Source: Actinobacillus sp. (lineage in GTDB: Bacteria; Pseudomonadota; Gammaproteobacteria; Enterobacterales; Pasteurellaceae). Taken from it: DNA of 64,000 nt. The DNA is taken from the NCBI GenBank assembly GCA_020026075.1, contig JAHHQZ010000004.1, positions 1-64,000 on the forward strand, given 5' to 3'. The notes below the pieces were generated by a model that saw only the letters and a list, made by a program, of their open reading frames with translations, searched no databases and had not been told where the DNA came from. The position numbers and the translations under genes were made by a program. Shown one piece after another: positions 55,771-64,000 of this stretch. How positions within the stretch are numbered: position 1 is the stretch's first letter; each line of letters begins with the position of its first letter.

Positions 55771-56025
55771 ATGGCTATGCAAAGTACTATGAATTTCAAA
55801 CTAGACCCTGCATTGAAAAGTGATTTTTTACATACTTGCCAAAGTAAAGGCTATTCAGCCAGCCTGATCATCAGAGAATTGATTGCTCGCTATGTTCAAG
55901 AAAACGAACCGCAGCCAAATGCTGAAACGTTACAAGCAATGAAAGATGCGGTAAATGGCATAAACACAACGACAACAACGGTTGATGAGTTCTTCAAATG
56001 GGCTGAAAATGTTAAAAATCAATAG
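55771..56025 (+). CDS. RelB/DinJ-family antitoxin
   Basis: 84 residues from MAMQSTMNFKLDPALKSDFL after AAAGGAG; the longer upstream frame is ignored. The N-terminus is a ribbon-helix-helix DNA-binding fold (MNFKLDPALKSDFLHTC, YSASLIIRELI) and the C-terminus the toxin-wrapping tail. It overlaps the toxin gene by 17 bases, the standard arrangement, and should repress its own promoter. Confidence 0.82.
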   Translation: MAMQSTMNFKLDPALKSDFLHTCQSKGYSASLIIRELIARYVQENEPQPNAETLQAMKDAVNGINTTTTTVDEFFKWAENVKNQ

Positions 56026-56269
56026 AACAAAAGCGTTTGAGAAGGACTTCAAAAAAGTGGGCTTAATTTCTCCGCTCATTGATGTTTTGCATTACTTGAT
56101 CAATGAAGAGAAATTACCTGTAAAATACCAAGATCATCAGCTAAGTGGCAAGCTGGCACTTTTCCGTGAGTGCCACGTTAAGCCTGATTTGTTGTTAGTG
56201 TATTTTTTTGAAAAAGAAAAAAGTACCCTACATCTCGTAAGGTTAGCAAGCCATAGCGAACTATTTTAA
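56009..56269 (+). CDS. YafQ-family mRNA interferase toxin
   Basis: 86 residues from MLKINRTKAFEKDFKKVG. The C-terminal FRECHVKPDLLLVYFFEKEK and LVRLASHSELF are nearly those of E. coli YafQ, including the catalytic histidine region, so the ribosome-dependent endonuclease fold is intact. The preceding RelB-type gene is the antitoxin. Such pairs often stabilise conjugative elements. Confidence 0.85.
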   Translation: MLKINRTKAFEKDFKKVGLISPLIDVLHYLINEEKLPVKYQDHQLSGKLALFRECHVKPDLLLVYFFEKEKSTLHLVRLASHSELF

Positions 56270-56279
56270 GAAAATTCAT

Positions 56280-56301
56280 AAGGCTAACCCCACTTAGCCT
56301 T
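56280..56301 (+). terminator. Terminator after the toxin-antitoxin pair
   Basis: AAGGCTAA and TTAGCCTT pair around a six-base loop, followed by a T-rich stretch. It resembles the terminator after fic. Confidence 0.65.
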
Positions 56302-56387
56302 TCTATTTTTTCTGTGTACTAACCATTGACACAACTCCATTTCTGCGTTATTTTTCGTCAAAATCACCACAAAAGCAGGATATTTTT

Positions 56388-56657
56388 ATGGACAATCTCG
56401 ATAAAAATCTACAAAAAGCACTTAAACAAGTGGAAAGACAAAAACGAGCTTATGCTCAGGGATATAACAAAGAATATAATCCTGTGATCGAGTCCGAGAA
56501 TGTCTCCCACTGGAAAAAAGTTTTGCTTAAAACGCTATCTGTCATTTTTACGGCTTTAATGGCCGGTACTCGTGATAAGACAGACAAGAAATATTATATG
56601 GATATTAATGGTAAATGTCCTGGCGATAAAAATTATATTTGGCCTGGTTCATTTTAA
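56388..56657 (+). CDS. Small hypothetical protein
   Basis: 89 residues with a basic coil-like N-terminus (MDNLDKNLQKALKQVERQKR), a short hydrophobic segment (about 47-61, LLKTLSVIFTALMAG) and a polar C-terminus (YYMDINGKCPGDKNYIWPGS). I do not recognise it. It ends the cargo block and shares a bidirectional terminator with traG. Confidence 0.55.
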   Translation: MDNLDKNLQKALKQVERQKRAYAQGYNKEYNPVIESENVSHWKKVLLKTLSVIFTALMAGTRDKTDKKYYMDINGKCPGDKNYIWPGSF

Positions 56658-56670
56658 TTATTCTAGAAAA

Positions 56671-56697
56671 AAGCGTAACATAATAAATGTTACGCTT
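56671..56697. terminator. Bidirectional terminator between cargo and traG
   Basis: AAGCGTAACAT and ATGTTACGCTT form an 11-bp stem flanked by A and T runs, between converging genes. Confidence 0.85.
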
Positions 56698-56703
56698 TTT
56701 TTT

Positions 56704-58371
56704 CTATCTTAACTGATCAGTTACTATTTTTGATTTCCCTCCTGTCACCACATCTGCTCCACTCAGTACAGCTTTAGTTCCGTGAGCCCCTGCACTACCA
56801 CTTTGCCCGAAATGTTGTTGTATCGCCCCATCAGCAATATTACTTAAATTAAACCCAACAAAACCTAAGAACGTAAAGAATACACTAGGAAATACCACAT
56901 ACATCAAGCCAATAACCAAGTTAAATGCACTATCGCCCACTTGATTATTAATTCCGTCCCATAGTCCTAAGTTGGAATATGTTGATGAGTCGTATAGTGC
57001 TTCAAACATCCAAGATTCTAACCAATGAACGATTTCCCAAATGTAAGTTAAGAACGTTAATCCAAAGAATGCAAAAGAAACCAATATAATAGGCTTAGCC
57101 TTATAGCCACCAAAGATAACGATGATCGGTGTTACAATCGTTAATAGTGCAATTAGTAAAGGCTGGATGATTTGTGTAGAAAATTTCATTATTTTGTATT
57201 TAGGTTGAGCCAGTATATCTTCCTTAACTGCACCGTACGACGCTGCTATAGTACTAATTGAGCCAGTAATTGCTTTACCCCAAGCAGCAAGACTCCACCC
57301 ACTACCTGCATTATCAACATCTGAATACTTTCCTTTACCTACACCATAAGGGGCTGTGCCGTCCGAAAGTTGCATTTTTTGTGGCGAGATTGCATAGCGA
57401 ACAAGGAAATCATTAAACTCTTCGCCTGCTTGTTTTTTGTTCATATACTTATAGGCAAATTTCGCCTGTTCTTTTAACTCCTCAGGATACGCATCCAAAA
57501 TCCGATAGTACAACGAACGTTTTTTACCGTTGCCACCAATTATTACCCCGTTGCCTTTCCAAAAGTCATCACATATTGGAAAACCGCCTGCCTCTGGGGG
57601 CGTACCAAAGCCCGAATCTCGAGATTTTAGGAATGACCAATATATTTTCGGATATTTAGCGTGGTATTTGCCATAAAAACCACCCTCTAAGAGAATTTTT
57701 GAACCCGGCCAGGCAATATCCGCCACTTCGGCGTTATTGAGCGGAATACCATCGTTTTTCATCTGTTTTAGAAAACGGTTTTTTGCGGGGATGTAGCAAT
57801 AGTTGTTAAATTCTGCAATATCATCACGCAACATTGGATCCGACAAAGAAAACTGATTTAACGCCATTCCTAGCTCTTCTAAGTGTGGCTTGCAAGGAAT
57901 ACCATTCACCAAGCCATTGGTGATCCCTTTACTTACCCCATACACAAACGCCCACCAAAGCGGCATTTCAGGGGATTTACCATTTAATTGGGTTGAACCA
58001 TACGCCTGTCCCAGTTTAGTATCATTCGGGGCTACTGTAGTGCGTTTTGCACCGCACATTGCATCTAACTTAGTGTCCATAATATGGAAATTCACTTTAA
58101 ACAACGGCACACAGGTCGCAAATAACAAAATACCCGTGATATACAAGTAATTTTCTAGCCAATTAACAAGTAGTTTTCCCTTGTTTCCCTCGTCCGCCCC
58201 TTGCTCTCTGACTTGCGTAAATTTCCCAATGACATGAAAAATAATCGGTAAGGCAAACAGCCCTGTACTCTTAAAAAGCTCCCACGTGTTATCAAACATA
58301 ATCCACGCAAAGGTATTCATAAAATATTCATAGTAGCTGTCTACTTCAAGTCGAATAGTTGTTAGTATCAT
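56704..58371 (-). CDS. traG: TraG-N family conjugation protein
   Basis: 555 residues from MILTTIRLEVDSYYEYFMNT. Membrane helices lie near both ends (about 30-60, 90-115 and 400-510) around a large periplasmic part. EYFMNTFAWIMFDNTWELF and the FGGYKAKPIILVSFAFFGLTF region are typical of TraG_N proteins of integrating elements, which help mating-pair stabilisation and pilus assembly. It is the last gene of the operon running from TraK to TraG. Confidence 0.85.
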   Translation of the reverse strand: MILTTIRLEVDSYYEYFMNTFAWIMFDNTWELFKSTGLFALPIIFHVIGKFTQVREQGADEGNKGKLLVNWLENYLYITGILLFATCVPLFKVNFHIMDTKLDAMCGAKRTTVAPNDTKLGQAYGSTQLNGKSPEMPLWWAFVYGVSKGITNGLVNGIPCKPHLEELGMALNQFSLSDPMLRDDIAEFNNYCYIPAKNRFLKQMKNDGIPLNNAEVADIAWPGSKILLEGGFYGKYHAKYPKIYWSFLKSRDSGFGTPPEAGGFPICDDFWKGNGVIIGGNGKKRSLYYRILDAYPEELKEQAKFAYKYMNKKQAGEEFNDFLVRYAISPQKMQLSDGTAPYGVGKGKYSDVDNAGSGWSLAAWGKAITGSISTIAASYGAVKEDILAQPKYKIMKFSTQIIQPLLIALLTIVTPIIVIFGGYKAKPIILVSFAFFGLTFLTYIWEIVHWLESWMFEALYDSSTYSNLGLWDGINNQVGDSAFNLVIGLMYVVFPSVFFTFLGFVGFNLSNIADGAIQQHFGQSGSAGAHGTKAVLSGADVVTGGKSKIVTDQLR

Positions 58372-58379
58372 AACGCCCC

Positions 58380-58706
58380 CTAAATCCACACTAAAATTTC
58401 ATTGAATACACAAAAACCTAAAATCATCAGCCCCATTCGCTGTACGATTTTACGTTCTTTTAAGTTGTCATTTTTGGCGTTAATCACACGGCGAATTTTG
58501 AAAAAATACACTGCACAAATGCCATAAATGGTGTATCGAATCAGGGCTAGCCATAATTTTTGGGCGAGAATGGCATTCGTAATTTCAATATATTCCGTGC
58601 CATTTTGACTTAATTTAAAGGCGACAAATGTGGATATAACCAGCACAGCAAAAGTACCAAATAACCACCCTGCCATTTTCATCCATTTATTCATCTTCAC
58701 TTTCAT
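58380..58706 (-). CDS. Small membrane protein of the transfer operon
   Basis: 108 residues with three hydrophobic segments (MAGWLFGTFAVLVISTFVAF; LALIRYTIYGICAVYFF; MGLMILGFCVFNEILVWI). The start at 58706 is 7 bases after AGGAG and overlaps the upstream gene. Conserved position between TraC and TraG suggests a role in the mating channel; no family name is given. Confidence 0.65.
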   Translation of the reverse strand: MKVKMNKWMKMAGWLFGTFAVLVISTFVAFKLSQNGTEYIEITNAILAQKLWLALIRYTIYGICAVYFFKIRRVINAKNDNLKERKIVQRMGLMILGFCVFNEILVWI

Positions 58707-59103
58707 CATCTTGCTCCTGTAACGTGTCGGTAAGTTGCTGTAATTGTTTGTCTAAATACACGAGAACCCAGTACAAGTCGGTTTCGTCTTTTAGGTAGAG
58801 ATATTGGCGTGGGGCGGCGGTGAATGGCGGAAATTCCGTGTAGTTGCTCACCGCAATGGTTAAGTAAAATTGCCCCTGTTCACCACTGAATTTCACTCGG
58901 TTGTAATTATTCGTACCAACCGCTCGATAGGCGATAGTTTCCATTGATTCGTACGCCCCAATTTTTGCGAAAATATTCCGACCTAGGCTATCCAATTCTT
59001 CAGTGAATGTGGAATTAACTAACGTTACCAGCTTTTCCAGTGGTAGGTTTTCAGGCTTAATTGGCGTTTCTACGCTAAATAAGTCAAGCATTTGTTTATT
59101 CAT
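58687..59103 (-). CDS. Hypothetical protein of the transfer operon
   Basis: 138 residues from MNKQMLDLFSVETPIKPENL, soluble, with an acidic tail (QEQDDESEDE). A mixed alpha/beta pattern includes FYLTIAVSNYTEFPPF and YLYLKDETDLYWVLVYLDKQ. Start and stop overlap both neighbours, marking tight coupling with traC. Its function is not known to me. A motif copy lies inside it (58960-58988). Confidence 0.6.
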   Translation of the reverse strand: MNKQMLDLFSVETPIKPENLPLEKLVTLVNSTFTEELDSLGRNIFAKIGAYESMETIAYRAVGTNNYNRVKFSGEQGQFYLTIAVSNYTEFPPFTAAPRQYLYLKDETDLYWVLVYLDKQLQQLTDTLQEQDDESEDE

Positions 59104-61981
59104 TGATCCCTCTTGCTTTATCAATATTTTTTGCCACGAGAATGGCGGCATCCAATTCTGAAATGCCGTGCTTTTTCATTAAGGTCGCACGTTCGGCTTT
59201 TTCTTCGTTTTCCGTCATTGCCAACGCTAAGTAAATACTCGGCGGCACGACACGGAATAAGGCTTCCATTTTGGACGATAACACCACGCCCTCCGTGTAT
59301 TTGCGGTTTTCCTTTTTCGTGGAAAGCAATAGCTCCGTTTGCTCAGCGGTCAACTGTTTAAAACGGCTGACTTGATTGACTTCATCTTTTTCTAAGTACA
59401 GCAACTCCCACCATTCGAGCATTGATAACAATTTTTCCGCTACGTCTGGAAAATCCGATATATTTTGCGTGGCGAGCCATAGCCAAATCCCCAGTTTTCG
59501 CCACATCTTGCCCCCTTTGGCAAGGAAACTAGCCAGCATTGGATTGACGGTGATGATATGAGCTTCGTCCGTAATATTGACGATTGGGCGACCTGTAAAC
59601 TGGTATTTTTCGCCCATTGAGTTGATATGGTTAATAAGGGAAATATAGGCAATGGAAAGTTGCACGCCATAGCCATCTCGAGCCAGTGTAGCGAGATCCA
59701 CTAAGGTAATATCCGCATCAGGCCAAGGCTCGCCATCTCGATTAAACAATTCCGCATCGAATGAACCAGGTTGGCAGAAAAGCCCAATGGACTCGCCCAT
59801 TTCATAGGCTTTTTCACGGTATTTCGGCAATAGGTTTTCATCGTTGGCGATTTCGTGAAAGGCTTTCGCCACATCTTCTGTTAAGCACGTTTTGCCTGCT
59901 TTTAAGGTGTTATTCGCCGCAAGAATAATGGCACGGCGAATCATCGCCTCGTCCGCGCGTGTCATTTTTTCGTATTCTTTCTCTTTGCCACCTGTGATCA
60001 TCAAACGAGCGATGATTTCCATTTCACCTAAAATATCTCGTTGGTCATCAGCGAGAATATCATCGTCATCATTGCTATCATCACCTAACCGAGCGACTGG
60101 CGTGTCATCGAAGCTTTCTTCATTGTTAAAAATAATGTTATCAATCTCTGCGGTATCGACAATTTTTTGAGCGTCAGCAAACAACGGCAAAGACACACCG
60201 CTGCCTGGTCTTAACTGAACGTGGTTTACCGTTAAGCCGTAGCGTTTGGCGTATTCCGCCATCAAGCCAAAACTATTACCTGCCTCGATGACGAACAGAC
60301 GTGGGCGATACATTGCCATTAGCTGGGCGATTTTGCCGTTTAAGGTTGCGGATTTCCCCGCCCCTGTGGGACCTAACAATAGCAAATGCCCTGATTTCGC
60401 TCGGTCGTCTTTATTGAGCGGATCAAAGTCCAGCGGTGAGCCGCCTCGATTAAAATAAGTGATACCTGGATGGCGAGTGCCAATGGAGCGACCAAACACA
60501 GGTAGCAAATTAGCGATGTGTTGAACAAAGTTAAATTTGGTGTAAAGGTGTTTGGGATCAGATTGCGGATCAAACACCATCGGCAGCCAGCGGATGTAGC
60601 TCGATAGTGGGGCGACTTCCGCTCCCTCTTTGGTCGCCACAAGCCCTGTGGCTTGCAACGTAGTTACCAATTTACGGCGATTAGAAACCAGCGTTTTTTC
60701 ATCATTGGCTCGCAAGAAAAAGCACAGCGAGCTTTGGTATAGCTTATGTTTGGCCTGTAAAAATTGTTTGACTTGGCTAACGGCAGATTTCGCATAAATA
60801 GATTCGGTATTATCACCCAATGCCCCTTTGCTGATTTTGAGCAAATGATCTTCGAGTAAATCCTGCGGATAGACCACAATCGTCATCGCCATAATGGTGT
60901 TTTCAGGCAAGAGATCAAACAAGGCGTTGATGTTATCGCCACGTTTCACTTCGCCTGTTAAATGCCCCACTTCGGGGCTACGGCGTAGGGAATCAACCAC
61001 AACGACCGTGTGCGGTAGCTCATCAAAATACCAATATTCCCCCTCCGTGCGTGGCGATTGCACGAGTAAAGTTTCGGCAAAGTCGTTGTATAAAAACGGA
61101 TCGTCTTTCTTGGCATTTGTTGACTCGGTATAGTGGGCGGCTTTGTAAAAATCTTCTGCTCGCTCATAATCGGCAGGTTTAGGGTTAAACCAACGTAACA
61201 GCCATTGATGAACATCGTAGCCGTTACAACGTTGCGATTTTACGCCAGCCCCTAGCAAGGCATTGGTTACGGATTCACAAGTGGCGTTTAAATCTTCCAA
61301 CGCTCGATCAAAGGTGGTTTGTTTATCCACATAGCGATAAATCACCATTCGTGTGCGGCGTTGCTGGCCACGCCATTGCGTCCCTGTAACCGCTTTATCT
61401 TCAAATAAACCGCCTGATTTCGACACGTCCCTTAAGTGCTTGCTCATTACATTAAGCCAGTTTTCCGTGAACTCACTCCCTTCGGCATTGGGGCGAACGT
61501 ATTGGCGTAGCACGTCTTCGTATTCCATCGCCATTTCGTCATCTTGACAGAAAAACTGCACGACCCACGGATTCATATCTAACTCCGCAAAACTATCTTG
61601 CAGGGCGTGCGTAATTTGCGTGCGAACCTCTTCTAAATAGTTGAGCGAGCGACCCTCCGTGCCAATAACCGTCAACTCAAATATCGCCGCTAAGCTTTTG
61701 CCATCTTCAAGCAATAAGGCGTTCTCTGCATCTAAAAACTCCACATAAGGCAGTTTGTCTACAAAGCTATCCATTGGGATAAACTGTTGATCGAATTCTT
61801 GCTTAGTGTAAGTGCCTTGACGCTTTAAAAAAGGTAGGCCGGAATTTTTTTGCGAATTTTTGGAGCCATCAAGTGCAGTGTCAGTGGTTGCTTGTTCTAT
61901 CATTGACGTTGATGTGTTCTCCACGTCTATGCTGCACTCGATGGGATTATTCTTAGGTTTACGTTTAAAAAGGCTTAACAT
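59096..61981 (-). CDS. traC: TraC/VirB4-family conjugation ATPase (TIGR03744/PFL_4706)
   Basis: 961 residues with the VirB4 layout: an N-terminal domain, Walker A GPTGAGKSATLNGK (near residue 540), and Walker B with DEAH in VNITDEAHIITVNP (near 808), then LWLATQNISDF. It powers pilus assembly at the inner membrane. A GGCCGGAAT motif near the 5' end (61833-61862) encodes SQKNSGLPF, in a region before the conserved domain. It is followed without gap by two small genes. Confidence 0.9.
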   Translation of the reverse strand: MLSLFKRKPKNNPIECSIDVENTSTSMIEQATTDTALDGSKNSQKNSGLPFLKRQGTYTKQEFDQQFIPMDSFVDKLPYVEFLDAENALLLEDGKSLAAIFELTVIGTEGRSLNYLEEVRTQITHALQDSFAELDMNPWVVQFFCQDDEMAMEYEDVLRQYVRPNAEGSEFTENWLNVMSKHLRDVSKSGGLFEDKAVTGTQWRGQQRRTRMVIYRYVDKQTTFDRALEDLNATCESVTNALLGAGVKSQRCNGYDVHQWLLRWFNPKPADYERAEDFYKAAHYTESTNAKKDDPFLYNDFAETLLVQSPRTEGEYWYFDELPHTVVVVDSLRRSPEVGHLTGEVKRGDNINALFDLLPENTIMAMTIVVYPQDLLEDHLLKISKGALGDNTESIYAKSAVSQVKQFLQAKHKLYQSSLCFFLRANDEKTLVSNRRKLVTTLQATGLVATKEGAEVAPLSSYIRWLPMVFDPQSDPKHLYTKFNFVQHIANLLPVFGRSIGTRHPGITYFNRGGSPLDFDPLNKDDRAKSGHLLLLGPTGAGKSATLNGKIAQLMAMYRPRLFVIEAGNSFGLMAEYAKRYGLTVNHVQLRPGSGVSLPLFADAQKIVDTAEIDNIIFNNEESFDDTPVARLGDDSNDDDDILADDQRDILGEMEIIARLMITGGKEKEYEKMTRADEAMIRRAIILAANNTLKAGKTCLTEDVAKAFHEIANDENLLPKYREKAYEMGESIGLFCQPGSFDAELFNRDGEPWPDADITLVDLATLARDGYGVQLSIAYISLINHINSMGEKYQFTGRPIVNITDEAHIITVNPMLASFLAKGGKMWRKLGIWLWLATQNISDFPDVAEKLLSMLEWWELLYLEKDEVNQVSRFKQLTAEQTELLLSTKKENRKYTEGVVLSSKMEALFRVVPPSIYLALAMTENEEKAERATLMKKHGISELDAAILVAKNIDKARGINE

Positions 61982-62057
61982 TCCATATATCCTTGATGAA
62001 TAGAAATTAAAAAGTGGCTCAATGGGGCTTTAAACGCCCCTTAAATGAGGTTTAAAT

Positions 62058-62480
62058 CTACAAATGACCGATACTTTCACCTGGTTGGGCATAATGCACA
62101 CGGCCATAAAATGGAAACACGGTGCTGTAACCAGGTACAGGCAACGGCTCTTTGCTATTGGTTAGGTGTGGAAAAACAAACATCACCAAATTAGGGTTCG
62201 GCAGACGTGGGAATAAATTCGTTGCCTCATTTTCCGCATTTCTTGTGTAGGCTGGAATATCCGTAGAAATTTTATTAATCGCACGTTGGCTGAGCTGTTC
62301 TCGTGCCTGTAAGGTTGGCTGGCTTAGCTTAACCGCTGGGCGTGTAACCACGCCCCCTGTGCTATTTGCCCATATTTGAGCCATTGTTTGGTCGCCCTCT
62401 GGTAAGATTTTTTCTTGGCTTGTGGAGCAAGCAGCTAAAGTCAATGGCAGTAAAAGTAAAAATGTCTGTTTAATTTGCAT
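62058..62480 (-). CDS. Conjugation lipoprotein (TIGR03751-like)
   Basis: 140 residues with a lipobox LAACS (Cys at residue 18) after a hydrophobic signal. The rest is short and proline-rich, with NPNLVMFVFPHLTNSKE and VPGYSTVFPFYGRVHYAQPG near the C-terminus, typical of the conserved lipoprotein in this operon. It is probably an outer-membrane component like TraV. It carries a motif copy (62246-62278). Confidence 0.78.
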   Translation of the reverse strand: MQIKQTFLLLLPLTLAACSTSQEKILPEGDQTMAQIWANSTGGVVTRPAVKLSQPTLQAREQLSQRAINKISTDIPAYTRNAENEATNLFPRLPNPNLVMFVFPHLTNSKEPLPVPGYSTVFPFYGRVHYAQPGESIGHL

Positions 62481-62498
62481 TGTCGTGTCCTTATGTCC

Positions 62499-63908
62499 TT
62501 AGTCCATTGGTTGGCTTGTTACATTTTGCTCATAATTCACTTTACGAGCATTTTTGTCGTAATCGATTCGCAAGGTTTTGCTAATGTTCACCACAATTTT
62601 CTTGCCGGGCGGCACATAAATTGCGTCAAACGTATTGCCATAGCGTTGACGATACCAATCGGCAGTGGCTTTAATACCGCCTGCTAAACCTTGCCCTAAT
62701 GCAAATTTCCCCGCATCACCGCTCACCGCTTGACTAAAGCCATTCGCCCCTGATTCAGTAGTAAGCTGTGCTTGGCTAAAGCCTTGAGCGGTGGCTTCTG
62801 CCCCTGCCATTAAGAATTGGCTGGCCAAGAACTCTGGGGCGTTGGTTTTACGCACACCTGGAATACAAGGAATACCTGATGGTGTTGAGAGCCAACCTAA
62901 CTGCTCACCGCCTGTTGAGCCGTCTTTTGATTCTGGTAGTGAAACAATGCGGCCATCACGGAAAATAAAAGTGATACTTTCAACATCGCCTTTCACACAG
63001 GATAACGTCCAATCACCACTGGCTTTGCCTGCCACAATCGCTCCTTCGATTTCTGGTAATTCCAATCCATTTGCCATAAGATTTTCTTGTCCAATGACTA
63101 CCTTAAATGGGAATGGATCGGTCAACGCTCCCTCGAGAGGCACTCGCCCAATTAAGGCGGTCATCGCCACACTACCCGCAAGGGTTGCATTGCGAGCGAT
63201 GGTAAAATAAGGGGTCGGTGGAGTTTCTTCGTCGTATTGGTTCGGCTTGCCGTGTAAACGAGCAGAGGCTTGTCCTAATTCTGATTTGTCTAAGGCTTTA
63301 AACAAATTAAAGCCGCCTCCATTACTACTGTTGCCGTTGCCATCACCGCTAAAGAATGCATTTCCTTTGTCATCAAACATTGGAATATTTTCAGGATTGA
63401 CCCAGTTTATACTGTCATTGGCTGCCCCATCATTTTGAATTGGCATTTCATTTTGAGTCGGCATTGCGTTTACAACACTCGTAGATGACTGAAGTTTTTC
63501 TTCCAACTTCTGTTCCAGTTCAGATAATCTAGCCTCGAGTGTGCTTTGTAATTCTTCTTGTTTAGCGGTTACCTCTTGACGAATTTTATAATCCACATCG
63601 CCTGATTGTTCTTTCAAGGTTTGGTTTTCTTCGAGTAAACGCTGGTTGTCGTGTTTAACTTTTGCCACGTCCGCTTTGGTTTGCTTAATCGTGCCAAGTA
63701 AGGTGCGTAGCGTGTCATAGGCGGTGTCGCCATCTGCCAACCCAAGCTCTTTTTGTTCTTCTTTGGTCAAGTTGTAAATCACCAAAGAATCCTCTTTTTT
63801 CCCTTGTACTTTGTCATCACGAAAGGCAATAACGCCAACCACGACAACCAAGATAACAACGGCTGGCACCATAAACTTCAACAGTGGATTTGATTTATTT
63901 GCTGCCAT
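62499..63908 (-). CDS. TraB-like conjugation protein (TIGR03752/PFL_4705)
   Basis: 469 residues with one N-terminal membrane helix (about 12-30), a long coiled coil (about 70-145), a disordered Gly/Asn-rich linker (about 180-205) and a C-terminal beta-rich domain (PLEGALTDPFPFKVVIGQEN, VPPGKKIVVNISKTL) like TraB/VirB10. It would span the periplasm and couple inner and outer membrane parts. It is 18 bases upstream of the lipoprotein gene. Confidence 0.85.
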   Translation of the reverse strand: MAANKSNPLLKFMVPAVVILVVVVGVIAFRDDKVQGKKEDSLVIYNLTKEEQKELGLADGDTAYDTLRTLLGTIKQTKADVAKVKHDNQRLLEENQTLKEQSGDVDYKIRQEVTAKQEELQSTLEARLSELEQKLEEKLQSSTSVVNAMPTQNEMPIQNDGAANDSINWVNPENIPMFDDKGNAFFSGDGNGNSSNGGGFNLFKALDKSELGQASARLHGKPNQYDEETPPTPYFTIARNATLAGSVAMTALIGRVPLEGALTDPFPFKVVIGQENLMANGLELPEIEGAIVAGKASGDWTLSCVKGDVESITFIFRDGRIVSLPESKDGSTGGEQLGWLSTPSGIPCIPGVRKTNAPEFLASQFLMAGAEATAQGFSQAQLTTESGANGFSQAVSGDAGKFALGQGLAGGIKATADWYRQRYGNTFDAIYVPPGKKIVVNISKTLRIDYDKNARKVNYEQNVTSQPMD

Positions 63909-63911
63909 TAT

Positions 63912-64000
63912 TTACCCCTCAATCATTGCCATTGTGAGCTTGCCCTGCGTTACTAAATACAACACAGTGGTATCTTCTAATGTGCCGTGTTGTCCTAGCC
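63912..64000 (-). CDS. C-terminal end of a TraK-like conjugation protein (partial)
   Basis: Only about 28 codons are in the window: LGQHGTLEDTTVLYLVTQGK, then LTMAMIEG and a stop, three bases before the traB-like start. Position suggests the TIGR03749/PFL_4704 (TraK) family, as usual before TraB, but the fragment is too short to prove it. Confidence 0.5.
   Translation of the reverse strand, partial: LGQHGTLEDTTVLYLVTQGKLTMAMIEG

Larger units (their letters stand above)
45347..64000. mobile_element. Integrative conjugative element (GI-type T4SS), left part
   Basis: Gene order from the left is integrase, MobH-type relaxase, three terminal transfer genes, TraG, TraC/VirB4, lipoprotein, TraB and a TraK-like end. 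These are the families first described from the Pseudomonas PFL_47xx islands and from ICEHin1056. The element continues beyond the window. Its left boundary is somewhere in 45344-45552; no tRNA or attachment repeat can be identified with one end only. Confidence 0.85.

Overview
The window looks like chromosome from a Pasteurellaceae bacterium (Haemophilus/Avibacterium-like, species not determined). This rests on the two-domain AfuB permease with AfuA-type binding proteins, ribE divergent from norM, the gcvA-gcvB pair, small Pasteurellaceae-type membrane proteins and an ICEHin1056-like conjugation module. The sequence is carried by two mobile regions and a core segment.

Region 1 (1-1.4 kb): the end of an IS3-like element breaks an agaS-type gene, followed by agaR. 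Region 2 (about 1.4-10.3 kb): an AT-rich, decayed genomic island inserted at the 3' end of guaA. A second copy of the guaA tail and two pairs of direct repeats mark its edges. It carries a frame-broken Kiwa (kwaAB) defence operon, an apparently intact type II restriction system with two cytosine-5 methyltransferases and a small HTH regulator, a fragmented Gram-positive-type relaxase split by an IS630-family element, and a hydrolase fragment.

Region 3 (10.3-45.3 kb) is core chromosome: purine synthesis (guaBA), biotin ligase, a TDT anion channel, adhP, an afu sugar-phosphate/iron ABC operon with two intact and one collapsed binding protein, udk-dcd, rlmM-gcvA, the GcvB small RNA, adk, ampG, a purine permease, parE, potABC with a separately terminated potD, ribE/norM, truA, rplY, an aldehyde reductase, nfsB, a broken glutathione transferase, a DASS dicarboxylate transporter and a frameshifted glpG.

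Region 4 (45.3 kb to the end) is part of an integrative conjugative element of the PFL_47xx/GI-type T4SS family. It has a tyrosine integrase (frameshifted at its N-terminus), a MobH-type relaxase, a Panacea-domain gene next to a tiny membrane protein (candidate PanAT toxin-antitoxin), three terminal transfer genes, TraG, TraC/VirB4, a lipoprotein, TraB and the end of a TraK-like gene. A cargo block on the opposite strand (53.0-56.7 kb) sits between transfer genes. It holds a tandemly duplicated family of about 85-residue coiled-coil, tail-anchored proteins, each behind a strong hairpin that hides its ribosome binding site, plus a Fic protein and a RelB/YafQ pair.

A recurring motif with core AGGC(C/T)GGAAT followed by A/T tracts runs through regions 1, 3 and 4 and is absent from the guaA island. 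It occurs as inverted pairs after genes and singly inside genes, while the two classical Pasteurellaceae uptake cores are almost absent. It behaves like a DNA uptake signal sequence of a type I do not recognise. Many genes in the mobile parts, and glpG in the core, are broken by one-base changes near short homopolymers, so real decay and assembly error both need to be considered.
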